Shown: positions 1-7,327, counted from the first letter of the stretch. The stretch: DNA of 28,698 nucleotides from JAJVID01 sp035275345 (GCA_035275345.1 DATEMY010000088.1:1-28698); one strand, 5' to 3'. Numbers and translations: made by a program. The notes: generated by a model from the letters alone, not told the origin.

Positions 1-42
1 ACCTCGGCAGGTTGCGCCACTTTTTCTAAGGAGCGATCAGTT

Positions 43-1647
43 ATGCGAAACAAACAACAAATGACCCTCTGGCTTCTTCTTTCTGGTTGTTGCCTGGCGC
101 TCAGTTTTCCTGCCCACGCCCAGACTGTCGACAAGCGTAAGGCGGAGATCACGACGACCCAGGCTCTTGAATTCGACGCCAAGGGGACGATTCAGATTGT
201 GGATTCCTTCGGCTCGGTCAAAGTTGAAGGTTGGGACAAGGAAGAGGTCGAACTGACTGTCACTAAGCGCACCCAGAAGACTTATGGACAAAAGGATCTT
301 GCCAAGGCCATGAAGGGGTTGGAACGGTTCAAAGTCACAATGGAACCGGTAGGCGAGACCTCGATGATGGTGATCAACACCGCCTATCCGTCTTGGACGC
401 CGGCGCGGATGTTCCGAGGCAAGACCAATCTCGAGCTGAACTACCTCATAAAAGTTCCCCGCCAATCGGCGCTGCTGATCAAACACGGCATCGGCGAAGT
501 GCAGGTCGCCGATGTCGCCGGCGACATCGAAGCCACGGCGAGCATCGGCGAAATCACGCTCAATCTGCCCGAAGGACAGCATTATGCCGTGGACGCGCGC
601 GTCCGTATCGGAGATGTCTCGTCGGAGTTCGGACAGGACACCCAACGGCAAGGGCTTTTCGCCGTCGGGGCGAAGCTGGCGGGTGAGCCGGCCGCTCCCA
701 CACGGCGAATCTTTGCGCGGATGGGTATCGGCGATATTCAAGTCACCAGGTTACGCGCGGAGAAATCCGGTGAACAGGACGAAAAGAAAGCGGCGCAATC
801 TGGGCCTCAAGAAAAAGAAGTAAAGGCTCCGGCGCTTCAAAATGAGTTCCGCGGCGAAGGCCAACAGCGGGAGCAAGCTCCGGCCATCCATACTTACAAG
901 ACGGTTGGCGGCGAATCGCTGACACTCCACGTGTTTTCGCCGCCTGGCAATGGCAAGAAACGCTCGGCAGTCGTGCTTTTTCATGGAGGCGGGTGGGTCT
1001 GGGGCTCCCCGGAGATAACATACGATTCCGCACGCGACTACATGGCCGGAGGCGCAGTTGCTTTCGCTGCGCAGTATCGCCTGGCGAACCGCGGCGCCGT
1101 GACTCCAGTAGAACAGGTCGAAGACGCTCGAGACGCGATCCGGTGGGTGCGCAAGAACGCTGAGAAATTCGGTATTGACCCCAAACGCGTCATCGCCCAT
1201 GGCGTCTCGGCGGGTGGTCATCTCGCTACAATGGCTGCGGTGTCGAGCGATTCAACGGCTTGGCCGGACGCGTTGGTACTCTGGTCACCTGGCCTTGGCG
1301 TTACTAGCTCCTCGTATTTCAAGGGGTTGTTGGGGGATCGAGCCCGTGAAAGCGATATGTCGCCCTATGAACAGGCGCGGCAGGGCATGCCTCCGATGAT
1401 CATCATCTCGGGTGTCGAAGACGCTGTAACGCCCGATGCGGAAGCGCGCCGCTACTGCGAGCGGGTTTCGCAGAAGGGAGGCCGGTGCGACATCCGAAGC
1501 TACGAGCGCCTGGGACATCTGCTGTCACGAAAGCTCGATCCGAAGGCGCAGTTACGTGGCGACTTCGACTGGGATCACAAAGCGACCAGTGACGCGCAGG
1601 AGAAAATTTTGTCATTTCTGCGCTCCTTGGGTTACCTCGATTTTTGA
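43..1647 (+). CDS. Exported DUF4097-like domain fused to an alpha/beta-hydrolase (esterase)
   Basis: A 534-residue protein with a start supported by TAAGGAG at 27-33. Residues 1-26 look like a signal peptide with a likely cut after AHA. An LSGC lipobox-like string at 13-16 is less likely because the hydrophobic stretch continues past it. Residues about 35-235 are rich in short beta repeats with GIGE/RIGD/GIGD turns, as in DUF4097-type putative adhesin domains. A charged Lys/Glu/Gln linker (about 238-280) leads to a hydrolase domain with the oxyanion motif HGGGW (314-318), nucleophile Ser389 in GVSAGGH, Asp460 in GVEDAVTP and His492 in RLGHL. These are the expected catalytic elements of the hormone-sensitive-lipase/BD-FAE type esterases. 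It probably acts outside the cytoplasm on an ester; the substrate cannot be told. It converges with the next gene. Confidence 0.85.
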   Translation: MRNKQQMTLWLLLSGCCLALSFPAHAQTVDKRKAEITTTQALEFDAKGTIQIVDSFGSVKVEGWDKEEVELTVTKRTQKTYGQKDLAKAMKGLERFKVTMEPVGETSMMVINTAYPSWTPARMFRGKTNLELNYLIKVPRQSALLIKHGIGEVQVADVAGDIEATASIGEITLNLPEGQHYAVDARVRIGDVSSEFGQDTQRQGLFAVGAKLAGEPAAPTRRIFARMGIGDIQVTRLRAEKSGEQDEKKAAQSGPQEKEVKAPALQNEFRGEGQQREQAPAIHTYKTVGGESLTLHVFSPPGNGKKRSAVVLFHGGGWVWGSPEITYDSARDYMAGGAVAFAAQYRLANRGAVTPVEQVEDARDAIRWVRKNAEKFGIDPKRVIAHGVSAGGHLATMAAVSSDSTAWPDALVLWSPGLGVTSSSYFKGLLGDRARESDMSPYEQARQGMPPMIIISGVEDAVTPDAEARRYCERVSQKGGRCDIRSYERLGHLLSRKLDPKAQLRGDFDWDHKATSDAQEKILSFLRSLGYLDF

Positions 1648-1704
1648 ACGCAGCGCAAACGCGCCGGATGAGGACAAATCGCCCAATCCGATCGTCGTCT
1701 CAGT

Positions 1705-1778
1705 GTAGGGGCGCCTACGTGTCTGCCCTGGATTGTGCTTGCGCACGACCACCGGGATACACGCAGGTCAGCCCCTAC
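1705..1778. repeat. Imperfect palindromic repeat (MITE/REP-like)
   Basis: GTAGGGGC at 1705-1712 is mirrored by GCCCCTAC at 1771-1778. The arms extend imperfectly to about 1728 and 1754 (GGGCAGACACG against GGGATACACG when both are read on one strand). It lies between two convergent genes, so it could also help end transcription. GTAGGGGC-ended palindromes are familiar dispersed repeats in several GC-rich phyla, which is knowledge rather than something visible here. The rest of the spacer (1648-1886) shows no gene. Confidence 0.6.
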
Positions 1779-1886
1779 CGTACACGCTATTGCAAACCGC
1801 TTTTGTGTAAGCGTATCGTCAAGCCCCAAATGGAGTAGGCGATCGCCTTGCGCTAGTGTACGAATAGATCCCTGATTCTTTTAACT

Positions 1887-2993
1887 TCAGCAGTTGGTAC
1901 AGTGCCCCTGGCCATCGAACATGCGGGTCACTCCGCTCAATGGAACCACCACTTTCGTCAATATAGGATCCACCAACTTCAAAAATAGCGGCAGGCGGCG
2001 GCCGGCAGGAACGCCGTTAATGGTCGCCGCCTCGTTAATGTGCTGCGGGATCACTGTTTTCGGCTGGAGGAGCAGGTTGATGGCGTAAGCCCCCTCCCTC
2101 GGACCCAAAGTAACCGAGTCCCCAATGTTTGCCACTACCAGATCGACGTCGTAGTAGTTATTGACGATTATCTTCATATCTCCGGTAAGGCCGGTGTCTC
2201 CCGTGCAATAGACGTGCAGGCCGTTTGTGAATTCGATTATGGCGCCACCGTCGTTTCCACCGTAGGCGGTTGTCCCGTTGGCTACGCCGGGAGCGTCGAC
2301 CAGACTCGGCGGGATTCCGTTTGAGTGGAACGCCTGGAAGTTCGCTATGCTTACTGCCGCCGTCGAAGTGGAGATAGCCATCCTCACCGCGCGTGTCCCG
2401 CCGGGCCGTAGGGTCCCTGTACATGGCGCTGTGAGGGGAATTGACATCGGATTATCAGAGTCTGAGTCCGGGCAACCAGGAGTGGGTACGCCTCTGACGT
2501 CCGCGATTTTGTCTGCGAGAAAAGTAGCCATTTCCCCACCGGCGAATACGGCGGCGTTTTTCGTGGCTGCGATCGCCGCGGCCGTTGAGTTTGGCGCCGC
2601 TGAGACAGTGCCGGGCGCGGCGCAGGTTCCCGGAGAAGTGAGGTTAGGTTTAGTGTCGCCAATATGATCTCCATGGACGCTCGATAGAAGGACCACATGT
2701 ACGGTCCCGAGCCTCGGATCGTTCTCATCTACTGTTCGGCCTGGATCCCACAGGATTCGGATTCCGGTGGGGTCTTCGAAGAGGAGAGCCCTATCGTTCC
2801 GGCAGAACTCCCCCTGGTGACTGCCCAGGGGAGTAATCTTCACGTTCCCAGGAAAGGGGGTAATGCGTCGCCCCCATGTCGTTGTAGTTGTGGTTTCTTG
2901 CAGTGAAGACTTCGTGGGCGCTGAGATCAGCGTGAGAGTGGCGATTATCAAGATAATTGATGTGATGGTGAACCTGTTTTTCATTTTAATCAT
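1887..2993 (-). CDS. Exported metallo-beta-lactamase-fold hydrolase (UlaG-like)
   Basis: A 368-residue protein. Residues 1-28 form a signal peptide or anchor (Lys/Arg, then an Ile/Leu-rich core). The metal-site series of the MBL fold is present: SSVHGDHIGD (His107, Asp109, His110), His223 in AFHSNG, YCTGDTG with Asp266, and His318 in VIPQHIN. The first histidine of the HxHxDH motif is replaced by Ser105, so one zinc site may be altered. The tail carries Cys366 and Cys369-like spacing (GHCTNC), possibly a disulfide. AGAAAGGAAAAG precedes the first ATG, and a second ATG lies three codons in. It is probably a periplasmic or surface hydrolase; the substrate is unknown. No partner gene is adjacent, and the GC content looks lower than in the permease cluster. 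Confidence 0.8.
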   Translation of the reverse strand: MIKMKNRFTITSIILIIATLTLISAPTKSSLQETTTTTTWGRRITPFPGNVKITPLGSHQGEFCRNDRALLFEDPTGIRILWDPGRTVDENDPRLGTVHVVLLSSVHGDHIGDTKPNLTSPGTCAAPGTVSAAPNSTAAAIAATKNAAVFAGGEMATFLADKIADVRGVPTPGCPDSDSDNPMSIPLTAPCTGTLRPGGTRAVRMAISTSTAAVSIANFQAFHSNGIPPSLVDAPGVANGTTAYGGNDGGAIIEFTNGLHVYCTGDTGLTGDMKIIVNNYYDVDLVVANIGDSVTLGPREGAYAINLLLQPKTVIPQHINEAATINGVPAGRRLPLFLKLVDPILTKVVVPLSGVTRMFDGQGHCTNC

Positions 2994-3868
2994 TTTGATT
3001 TTCTTTTCCTTTCTCTTGTGCTTAGGACTGGTGCTCTCCCAGGAAGCGCTGTTGATTGCGTGAGGTATGCCTCCACAAATGCCGCAAGCCGGAACATGCA
3101 GGGTTACGTCCAGGTCAGCGACACATATGAATTCCTTCGGGGGAAGACGCCTTCCGCGGACCAGCAGCGGGAGTTCAAATTGCTGACATTGGGAGCTTGT
3201 GGAGAGCTTGGGGCAAGGTATAGCTGATAGCGCTCAACCTCTGTCACGTCGTAACGCCGATTGAGAGCTGTATGAGGAGCGCCGGACGGGGGATAATTAC
3301 TGGCTGGGAGCAATTCGCCGAGTCTTGCGTTACCAGATCCCGGTCCGTCCGATCTAATAATCTCCATCTAAAGCCGCAAGGCTTGGATGAAGAGCGTCAG
3401 ATTATGCCACATTGTAATACATAAGTGGGATTGATCATGGATTTATTTCTGACAGAACGTAGCAACTCGCCTTCGCGGGGTAGTGTCACTGTTTTTGAGG
3501 AAAAATACGGTAAAGCGTTCAGACATCCCGAAACGAATTTGTCCGGCTTGACATTAAAGGGCTTAAGGCTTGTGACCGAGATGAAGGGGTTGCGGATTGC
3601 CGCTATTCCTGAAATTGAGAACCAGTAACGCATGTCCGCATTAGATATGGGCAGACTTGCGATGCGCCCGCCCTGGAATTCGGATTTGGCGCCGGTCCGA
3701 GGCCGAAGGGAGCAGGGCGGTGGGAGAGCCGCCTCCCCCAAGCGCTGCTCCCCAACCTCGGCGCATCTGATCGCCAAGGCCTACACCGCTCCGCCACTCC
3801 CTCGCCCCCACGCTGTTGTTGGATCAAACCGTCTATCGTTCAATAGCGAGGGCCCCCTTACCGCACCG
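2994..3868. other. Spacer without a supported gene
   Basis: About 875 bases between two minus-strand genes. Short open frames exist on both strands (for example 3437-3628 plus and 3397-3777 minus), but none has a convincing Shine-Dalgarno site, a recognisable domain or family-like composition. The plus frame at 3437-3628 (64 codons from its ATG) is the only one that reads like a plausible small protein; I do not recognise it. The stretch may hold decayed sequence. No tRNA or clear terminator was seen. Confidence 0.4.
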
Positions 3869-4543
3869 TTACTGTGACCACACCGTTAGGTTAGATCTCC
3901 CACTGCTCTGAAATCCCTCTGTCGCCATTACCTGGTAATTATGACTCCCCAGATTCCAGCCTCTACTACTCCACCCGCTAACGTGGTTGGCGAAGGTGAT
4001 GGTTTGGTTGCTCCCGGTCGGTCTTTTCGAAGTCCGGACACTCCAGTACTGAAAAAATGTTCTGGTGCCCTGAATGGAAGGCGCGTTGACTCGCTGGGTC
4101 CGATATAGGTTGTATGTGCCACCATCACTGGTAATGGTGCCTGCTGACGTCCCTCCAGGCGGCCTAAAAGTGCCCCAGCTATCAACGACGTAATATTCTA
4201 TAAGTGGGTTTGTCGTCCACCCATAGAGAGCCAAATATGCATTGCCGGACGGCTGCCAGATGCCGGCATTGTAGCCTACTCTCCTAGTTGATGATCCGGT
4301 ACTCCAGCCTTTGCCGACAACCATATTCCCGGAGCCCAGATTCCAATTTACATCGTAATTGCCACCAGAACCCAAAGTCATGCATGCTGACCCAGTGTCC
4401 TTCCAAAACGTATAGAAGAAACCGTTGTGGGTGCCGGTTTGATTGCTGCATATGGTTTGGGCGTTTGACTCCTGCGTTACACCTAACAACAACACGGACA
4501 AGAATACGATGCTAGTCAATGGACGAAGCGCTATGCATTTCAT
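3869..4543 (-). CDS. Secreted endo-1,4-beta-xylanase, glycoside hydrolase family 11
   Basis: A 224-residue protein that hydrolyses internal beta-1,4 bonds of xylan outside the cell. Residues 1-28 are a signal peptide with a likely cut after SNA. The GH11 beta-jelly-roll hallmarks follow in order: VVGKGWSTG (about 75-83), the nucleophile region NPLIEYYVVDSWG with Glu116, the thumb segment GTRTFFQYWSVR (159-170), and the acid/base region YQVMATEGFQSSG with Glu209. The catalytic domain is complete and of normal size for the family, with no carbohydrate-binding module. AGAAAGGAGA sits 8 bases upstream of the ATG. It is transcribed away from the blaI cluster, with no other xylan gene nearby. GC looks lower than in the flanking genes, which suggests acquisition by transfer (inference). 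Confidence 0.93.
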   Translation of the reverse strand: MKCIALRPLTSIVFLSVLLLGVTQESNAQTICSNQTGTHNGFFYTFWKDTGSACMTLGSGGNYDVNWNLGSGNMVVGKGWSTGSSTRRVGYNAGIWQPSGNAYLALYGWTTNPLIEYYVVDSWGTFRPPGGTSAGTITSDGGTYNLYRTQRVNAPSIQGTRTFFQYWSVRTSKRPTGSNQTITFANHVSGWSSRGWNLGSHNYQVMATEGFQSSGRSNLTVWSQ

Positions 4544-4556
4544 GCAAATGTCTCCT

Positions 4557-4606
4557 TTCTGTGATCGTGTTAGTTTTTCTACTCTATTCTGTAATCGTGT
4601 CAGTTT
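4557..4606 (-). promoter_or_regulatory. Direct repeat pair in the xylanase leader
   Basis: Two 20-base copies at 4557-4576 and 4587-4606 (plus-strand TTCTGTGATCGTGTTAGTTT and TTCTGTAATCGTGTCAGTTT) differ at two positions and are spaced exactly 30 bases apart. The proximal copy abuts the xylanase Shine-Dalgarno site. The roughly three-turn spacing suits a DNA-binding regulator on one face of the helix. An effect at the RNA level is also possible. Confidence 0.45.
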
Positions 4607-4652
4607 GCTACGTTGGCTATCTTTTGTTTTGGGTTTGAACTAATGAGCCGGA

Positions 4653-4680
4653 TTTATCACGACTCCTCTTTGTAAGTCAA
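4653..4680 (-). promoter_or_regulatory. Possible promoter of the xylanase gene
   Basis: Read on the minus strand, TTGACT (4680-4675) is followed after 16 bases by GATAAA (4658-4653). These match the sigma-70 consensus at 5/6 and 4/6 positions. Transcription would begin near 4645 and give a leader of about 100 bases containing the direct repeat pair. This is a consensus match only, in an AT-rich spacer where chance matches are likely. Confidence 0.35.
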
Positions 4681-4746
4681 CACAAAAAATGGTCGATCTA
4701 TACGGATGTTTCTGCTTATACACTCAAATACTCAGAAAGATAGGGT

Positions 4747-4779
4747 TTATAAGATCAGCTAAATTGGCTGATCTTATAA
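4747..4779. other. Perfect 13-bp inverted repeat
   Basis: TTATAAGATCAGC (4747-4759) and its exact reverse complement (4767-4779) surround a 7-base loop. The stem is mostly A/T and no T-run follows, so it is a weak terminator at best. An operator or the core of a small mobile repeat are alternatives. It stands between the divergent xylanase and blaI transcripts. Confidence 0.55.
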
Positions 4780-4846
4780 TTGCTCGCCCAAGCTAAAATG
4801 TTTAGCATATTTAGTTGCTATGTCGAATTAAATGTTGAGGTATTTG

Positions 4847-4925
4847 GAGTTCCGCCTTCAGGCGGCTTGTTAGTAGTTCTGCCTTCAAGCGGTAGGGTCA
4901 GATGAAATGCCTGATGGCGGAACTC
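4847..4925. repeat. MITE-like element with terminal inverted repeats
   Basis: A 17-bp arm at 4847-4863 (GAGTTCCGCCTTCAGGC) matches the reverse complement of 4909-4925 with one mismatch. Inside, AGTTCTGCCTTCAAGCGG (about 4875-4893) is a degenerate direct copy of the left arm. The structure is that of a short non-coding dispersed repeat. Whether further genomic copies exist cannot be seen from this window. Confidence 0.6.
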
Positions 4926-5036
4926 TAAGCATCACTCCTGCGGAAAACGTGGACGGCATCTTGTCCCACGAATTTTCATCGTTTCAGGGCGGGTCTAACT
5001 AACTCGTGAATGACTCCTCGCCAATTCGACCTGCCT

Positions 5037-5079
5037 ACGAAGAATTTCGTTGACATCTACGAAGGTCTTCGTGTACAAG
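5037..5079 (+). promoter_or_regulatory. Predicted promoter with two operator-like dyads upstream of blaI
   Basis: A consensus -35 TTGACA (5050-5055) is followed after 18 bases by TACAAG (5074-5079; 4/6 of TATAAT). The spacer holds a perfect dyad ACGAAG-GT-CTTCGT (5059-5072). A second, imperfect copy, ACGAAGAATTTCGT (5037-5050), touches the -35 box, 22 bp away centre to centre. In the bla systems of Bacillus and Staphylococcus, BlaI represses its own promoter from dyads in this position. These dyads are therefore good candidate BlaI operators, although their sequence is not the classical TACA-TGTA type. Confidence 0.5.
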
Positions 5080-5081
5080 TC

Positions 5082-5096
5082 GAGTTCATAGAACTC
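5082..5096 (+). promoter_or_regulatory. Short palindrome at the predicted transcript start
   Basis: GAGTTC-ATA-GAACTC is a perfect 6-bp dyad starting 3 bases after the predicted -10 box. A second small hairpin, CTGCGC-ATCG-GCGCAG, lies at 5123-5138. They may be an additional operator or 5'-end RNA hairpins. The leader up to 5262 would be about 170 bases with no other gene. Confidence 0.35.
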
Positions 5097-5261
5097 CTGA
5101 CGATTAAATAAGGAAGGCGGGTCTGCGCATCGGCGCAGTTCGTAAAAGACGAAAATGAGAAGTGTCACGTCTGTACTTCAATAGTTTCGGCGGCGGGTCT
5201 CTCGCGAACAAGGCTCAAACAGATTGAGAGATAGAGTTGAAAATCGGAAACGGAGGCTAAG

Positions 5262-5525
5262 GTGAAGCATTGTCAAGTTCCAGTTGTTCTTTCTCTGTTG
5301 TGCGCATTCGCTGCGCTGGCTCCGTCGAATGCGCAGGGGCCGAAAGCGGGAGAGATGAAATTAGAGCCGTATGTCTTCGAAGCTGGAAACAAGGAGAAGG
5401 TTGGTGATGCTGGAGTTTATGCGGGGAGAGCCGCTCTCAACTACCAAAATTGTCCTGCCGGCGCTCAAGTTCATGCAGGTGAACGAGCAAAAAGGATAAA
5501 GGAGGCCACAGGTGAGCAAGCCTGA
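5262..5525 (+). pseudogene. Short exported ORF, probably a broken hydrolase remnant
   Basis: An open frame of 87 codons begins at GTG 5262 with GGAGG at 5252-5256. Residues 1-24 are a clear signal peptide ending in SNA. The mature start (KLEPYVFEAGNKEKV) resembles the N-terminus of exported alpha/beta-hydrolases that I associate with this phylum (recall, not searched). After that the frame becomes uncharacteristic. The +1 frame from 5407 to 5499 instead reads a plausible continuation (for example STTKIVLPALKF) and stops at TAA 5497-5499, which suggests a frameshifted and truncated gene. Its end overlaps the blaI start. It could still be translated as a small secreted peptide and couple translation into blaI. 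Confidence 0.5.
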
Positions 5526-5901
5526 TCTATCGAGACCGACTGATGCGGAGCTGGCTATCTTGCGAGTGCTTTGGAGCCGCGGGCCGAGCACCGTCCGGCA
5601 GGTACATGAAGTAATCAGCCAGGACCGCGAAACCGGTTACACGACCGTGCTCAAATTGATGCAAATCATGACCGAGAAGGGATTGGTGGAGCGGGACGAG
5701 TCCGAGCGAACGCATGTCTATCAGGCAAGGCTGACACGGGAGCAGACTCAGCAGCAGCTCGTAGACAATCTGCTGGAAAAGGCCTTTGGTGGCTCGGCGG
5801 CGCAGCTGGTGATGCGGGCGTTGGCGGCCAAGGAAGCCTCGGCTGATGAACTGGCGCAGATCCGGCAGTTGCTGGATGAGCTGGAGGGAGGCAAGCAATG
5901 A
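5512..5901 (+). CDS. blaI: BlaI/MecI-family transcriptional repressor
   Basis: A 129-residue cytoplasmic DNA-binding protein of the penicillinase-repressor family. A winged helix-turn-helix covers about residues 8-75 (PTDAELAILRVLW, STVRQVHEVI, GYTTVLKLMQIMTEKGLV), followed by a helical dimerisation part (about 80-126). The length is typical. The GTG start at 5512 is set by AAAGGAGG at 5498-5505. In known systems the BlaR1 protease relieves repression after ligand sensing. Here two M56 proteases lie downstream. The stop overlaps the next start (ATGA at 5898-5901), which implies translational coupling. It probably represses its own cluster through the dyads at 5037-5072 (inference). Confidence 0.92.
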   Translation: MSKPDLSRPTDAELAILRVLWSRGPSTVRQVHEVISQDRETGYTTVLKLMQIMTEKGLVERDESERTHVYQARLTREQTQQQLVDNLLEKAFGGSAAQLVMRALAAKEASADELAQIRQLLDELEGGKQ

Positions 5902-7268
5902 ATGTGATGATCAGGCTGCCCCTACTCCTTGGCTTGCTGACAGGAGCGCTGTTGGCGCGCTCACAACAAGCGGCTTCAACCGGGCTGTTGGTCCTGACGC
6001 GCGTCACCGTGATTGACGCCACCGGCGCTGCGGCCAGGCCTAAGATGACCGTGGTGATCGCCGACGGCCGGATTGTCGCGATCGGTGAGGATGGCAGGAC
6101 TCCCGCGGCGAGAGGCGCTCGCGTGATTGACGCTTCGGGCAAATACCTCATTCCCGGCCTCTGGGATATGCACGTTCATCTCGCCAAAGCGGGCGAAAAC
6201 ACGCTACCGCTCTTTATCGCCAACGGCGTGACCAGCGTGCGCGATATGGGCGGCGACGCCGAGCTGGTGTTGAAGTGGCGTGACGAGATCGCCGCGGGGA
6301 AACGGCTGGGGCCGCGCATCAAGGCTGCCGGGCCGATCTTCGAAAGCGCGCGCAACGTCGAGCGGATGAAACGCGAAGGCACGGTCGAACCAGTTGATCG
6401 CTTTCGACTGGGTATAGCGAGACCGGAAGAGGCTGCGGGCGCGGTGGAAAGAGTGGCGAGGTTGGGCGTGGACTTCATCAAGATTCGCACCGTCGCTTCG
6501 CTGGAAACTTATATTGCGATCGCCGCCGCCGCGCGGAAGTATAACCTCGCGCTGGTCGGACACCAGTCAGCCGCGCCCGAAGAGGTTATCAAGGCCGGAC
6601 AGCGCAGCGTCGAACATTCGTTCTTTCCCCCACTCAGCAATCGGACCGAAGATCAACGCGCGGAGTTGTTCCGCAAGTTGGCGGCGGAGAGCATTGCGGT
6701 CACGCCGACTCTGGTCGTCGGGGAAGCGCTGCTTGAGCCTTATGAAAAAGCCTCTGCGATTGCCGCAGACAAGGAGGGCCGACTCGACCCCCGCAGAAAA
6801 TATCTTTCCGGCTATCTGATCGAAGACTGGCGGGAGCAGGCGGAGGAGAAAAAAGGGATGTCCGGCGATCTGAAGGGACTGCTGACCGAGAGGCTGCGCG
6901 ACCTGCGTGAAATGCGCCGGGCAGGCGTCAGGCTGTTGCCGGGCACTGATGTCGCAGTATTGCTCATCTGGCCCGGGTTCAGTCTGCATGACGAATTGCG
7001 GTTACTGGTCGAGCAGGTCGGGCTAACCCCGATGGAGGCTCTGCTCTGCGCGACGCGGTTCCCGGCGGAATTCATCGGAATGCGCGAAACGCTAGGAACG
7101 ATTGAGCCCGGAAAAATCGCCGACCTTGCGTTGCTCGACGCCAACCCGCTCGACGACATCAGGAATACCGCGAAGATTCACGCCGTCATTTTAAACGGCG
7201 GCTATTTTCCGAAGGAAAAATTGCGACGGATGCTGACCGATGTTGAGGCCGCCGCCAATCGGCGATGA
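5898..7268 (+). CDS. Exported metal-dependent amidohydrolase
   Basis: A 456-residue member of the amidohydrolase superfamily, close to the imidazolonepropionase-like group often annotated as Xaa-Pro dipeptidase or prolidase-like. Residues 1-25 are a signal peptide. The metal and catalytic residues are in order: His92 and His94 in DMHVH, Lys195 in DFIKIR (position of the carboxylated lysine), His222 in GHQS, His240 in EHSFF, and Asp351 in LLPGTDV. A C-terminal EPGKIADLALLDANPL segment closes the small beta-sandwich typical of the family. It likely hydrolyses an amide or peptide-like bond in the periplasm; the substrate is unknown. The four-base overlap with blaI places it directly under that control. 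It separates blaI from the M56 gene, which normally follows it at once. Confidence 0.87.
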   Translation: MNVMIRLPLLLGLLTGALLARSQQAASTGLLVLTRVTVIDATGAAARPKMTVVIADGRIVAIGEDGRTPAARGARVIDASGKYLIPGLWDMHVHLAKAGENTLPLFIANGVTSVRDMGGDAELVLKWRDEIAAGKRLGPRIKAAGPIFESARNVERMKREGTVEPVDRFRLGIARPEEAAGAVERVARLGVDFIKIRTVASLETYIAIAAAARKYNLALVGHQSAAPEEVIKAGQRSVEHSFFPPLSNRTEDQRAELFRKLAAESIAVTPTLVVGEALLEPYEKASAIAADKEGRLDPRRKYLSGYLIEDWREQAEEKKGMSGDLKGLLTERLRDLREMRRAGVRLLPGTDVAVLLIWPGFSLHDELRLLVEQVGLTPMEALLCATRFPAEFIGMRETLGTIEPGKIADLALLDANPLDDIRNTAKIHAVILNGGYFPKEKLRRMLTDVEAAANRR

Positions 7269-7327
7269 CTCGAAGGCGACGCTGATAAACATTTGGCCTG
7301 CGTCAAGTACGCATCATGGAGGCGCTT

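Larger units (their letters stand above)
4978..5200. repeat. Three spaced copies of GGCGGGTCT in the blaI leader region
   Basis: GGCGGGTCT occurs at 4988-4996, 5116-5124 and 5192-5200. The first and third copies share a longer context (AT-GTTTC just upstream). They flank the predicted promoter. They may be leftovers of a decayed duplicated segment or protein-binding sites; neither can be decided from the sequence. Confidence 0.3.

Noticed and set aside
3200..3360. Group II intron-like 3' end (GAGAGCTGTATGAGG near 3262-3276)
   Set aside because: The complementary arm of a domain V hairpin is missing and no reverse transcriptase frame is present.
3397..3777. Minus-strand 126-codon frame in the 3-kb spacer
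   Set aside because: No ribosome site or recognisable domain, and a compositional break midway; judged more likely a chance frame.
3680..3840. Possible tRNA on the minus strand in the GC-rich patch
   Set aside because: No acceptor pairing, anticodon arm or T-loop consensus could be laid out.
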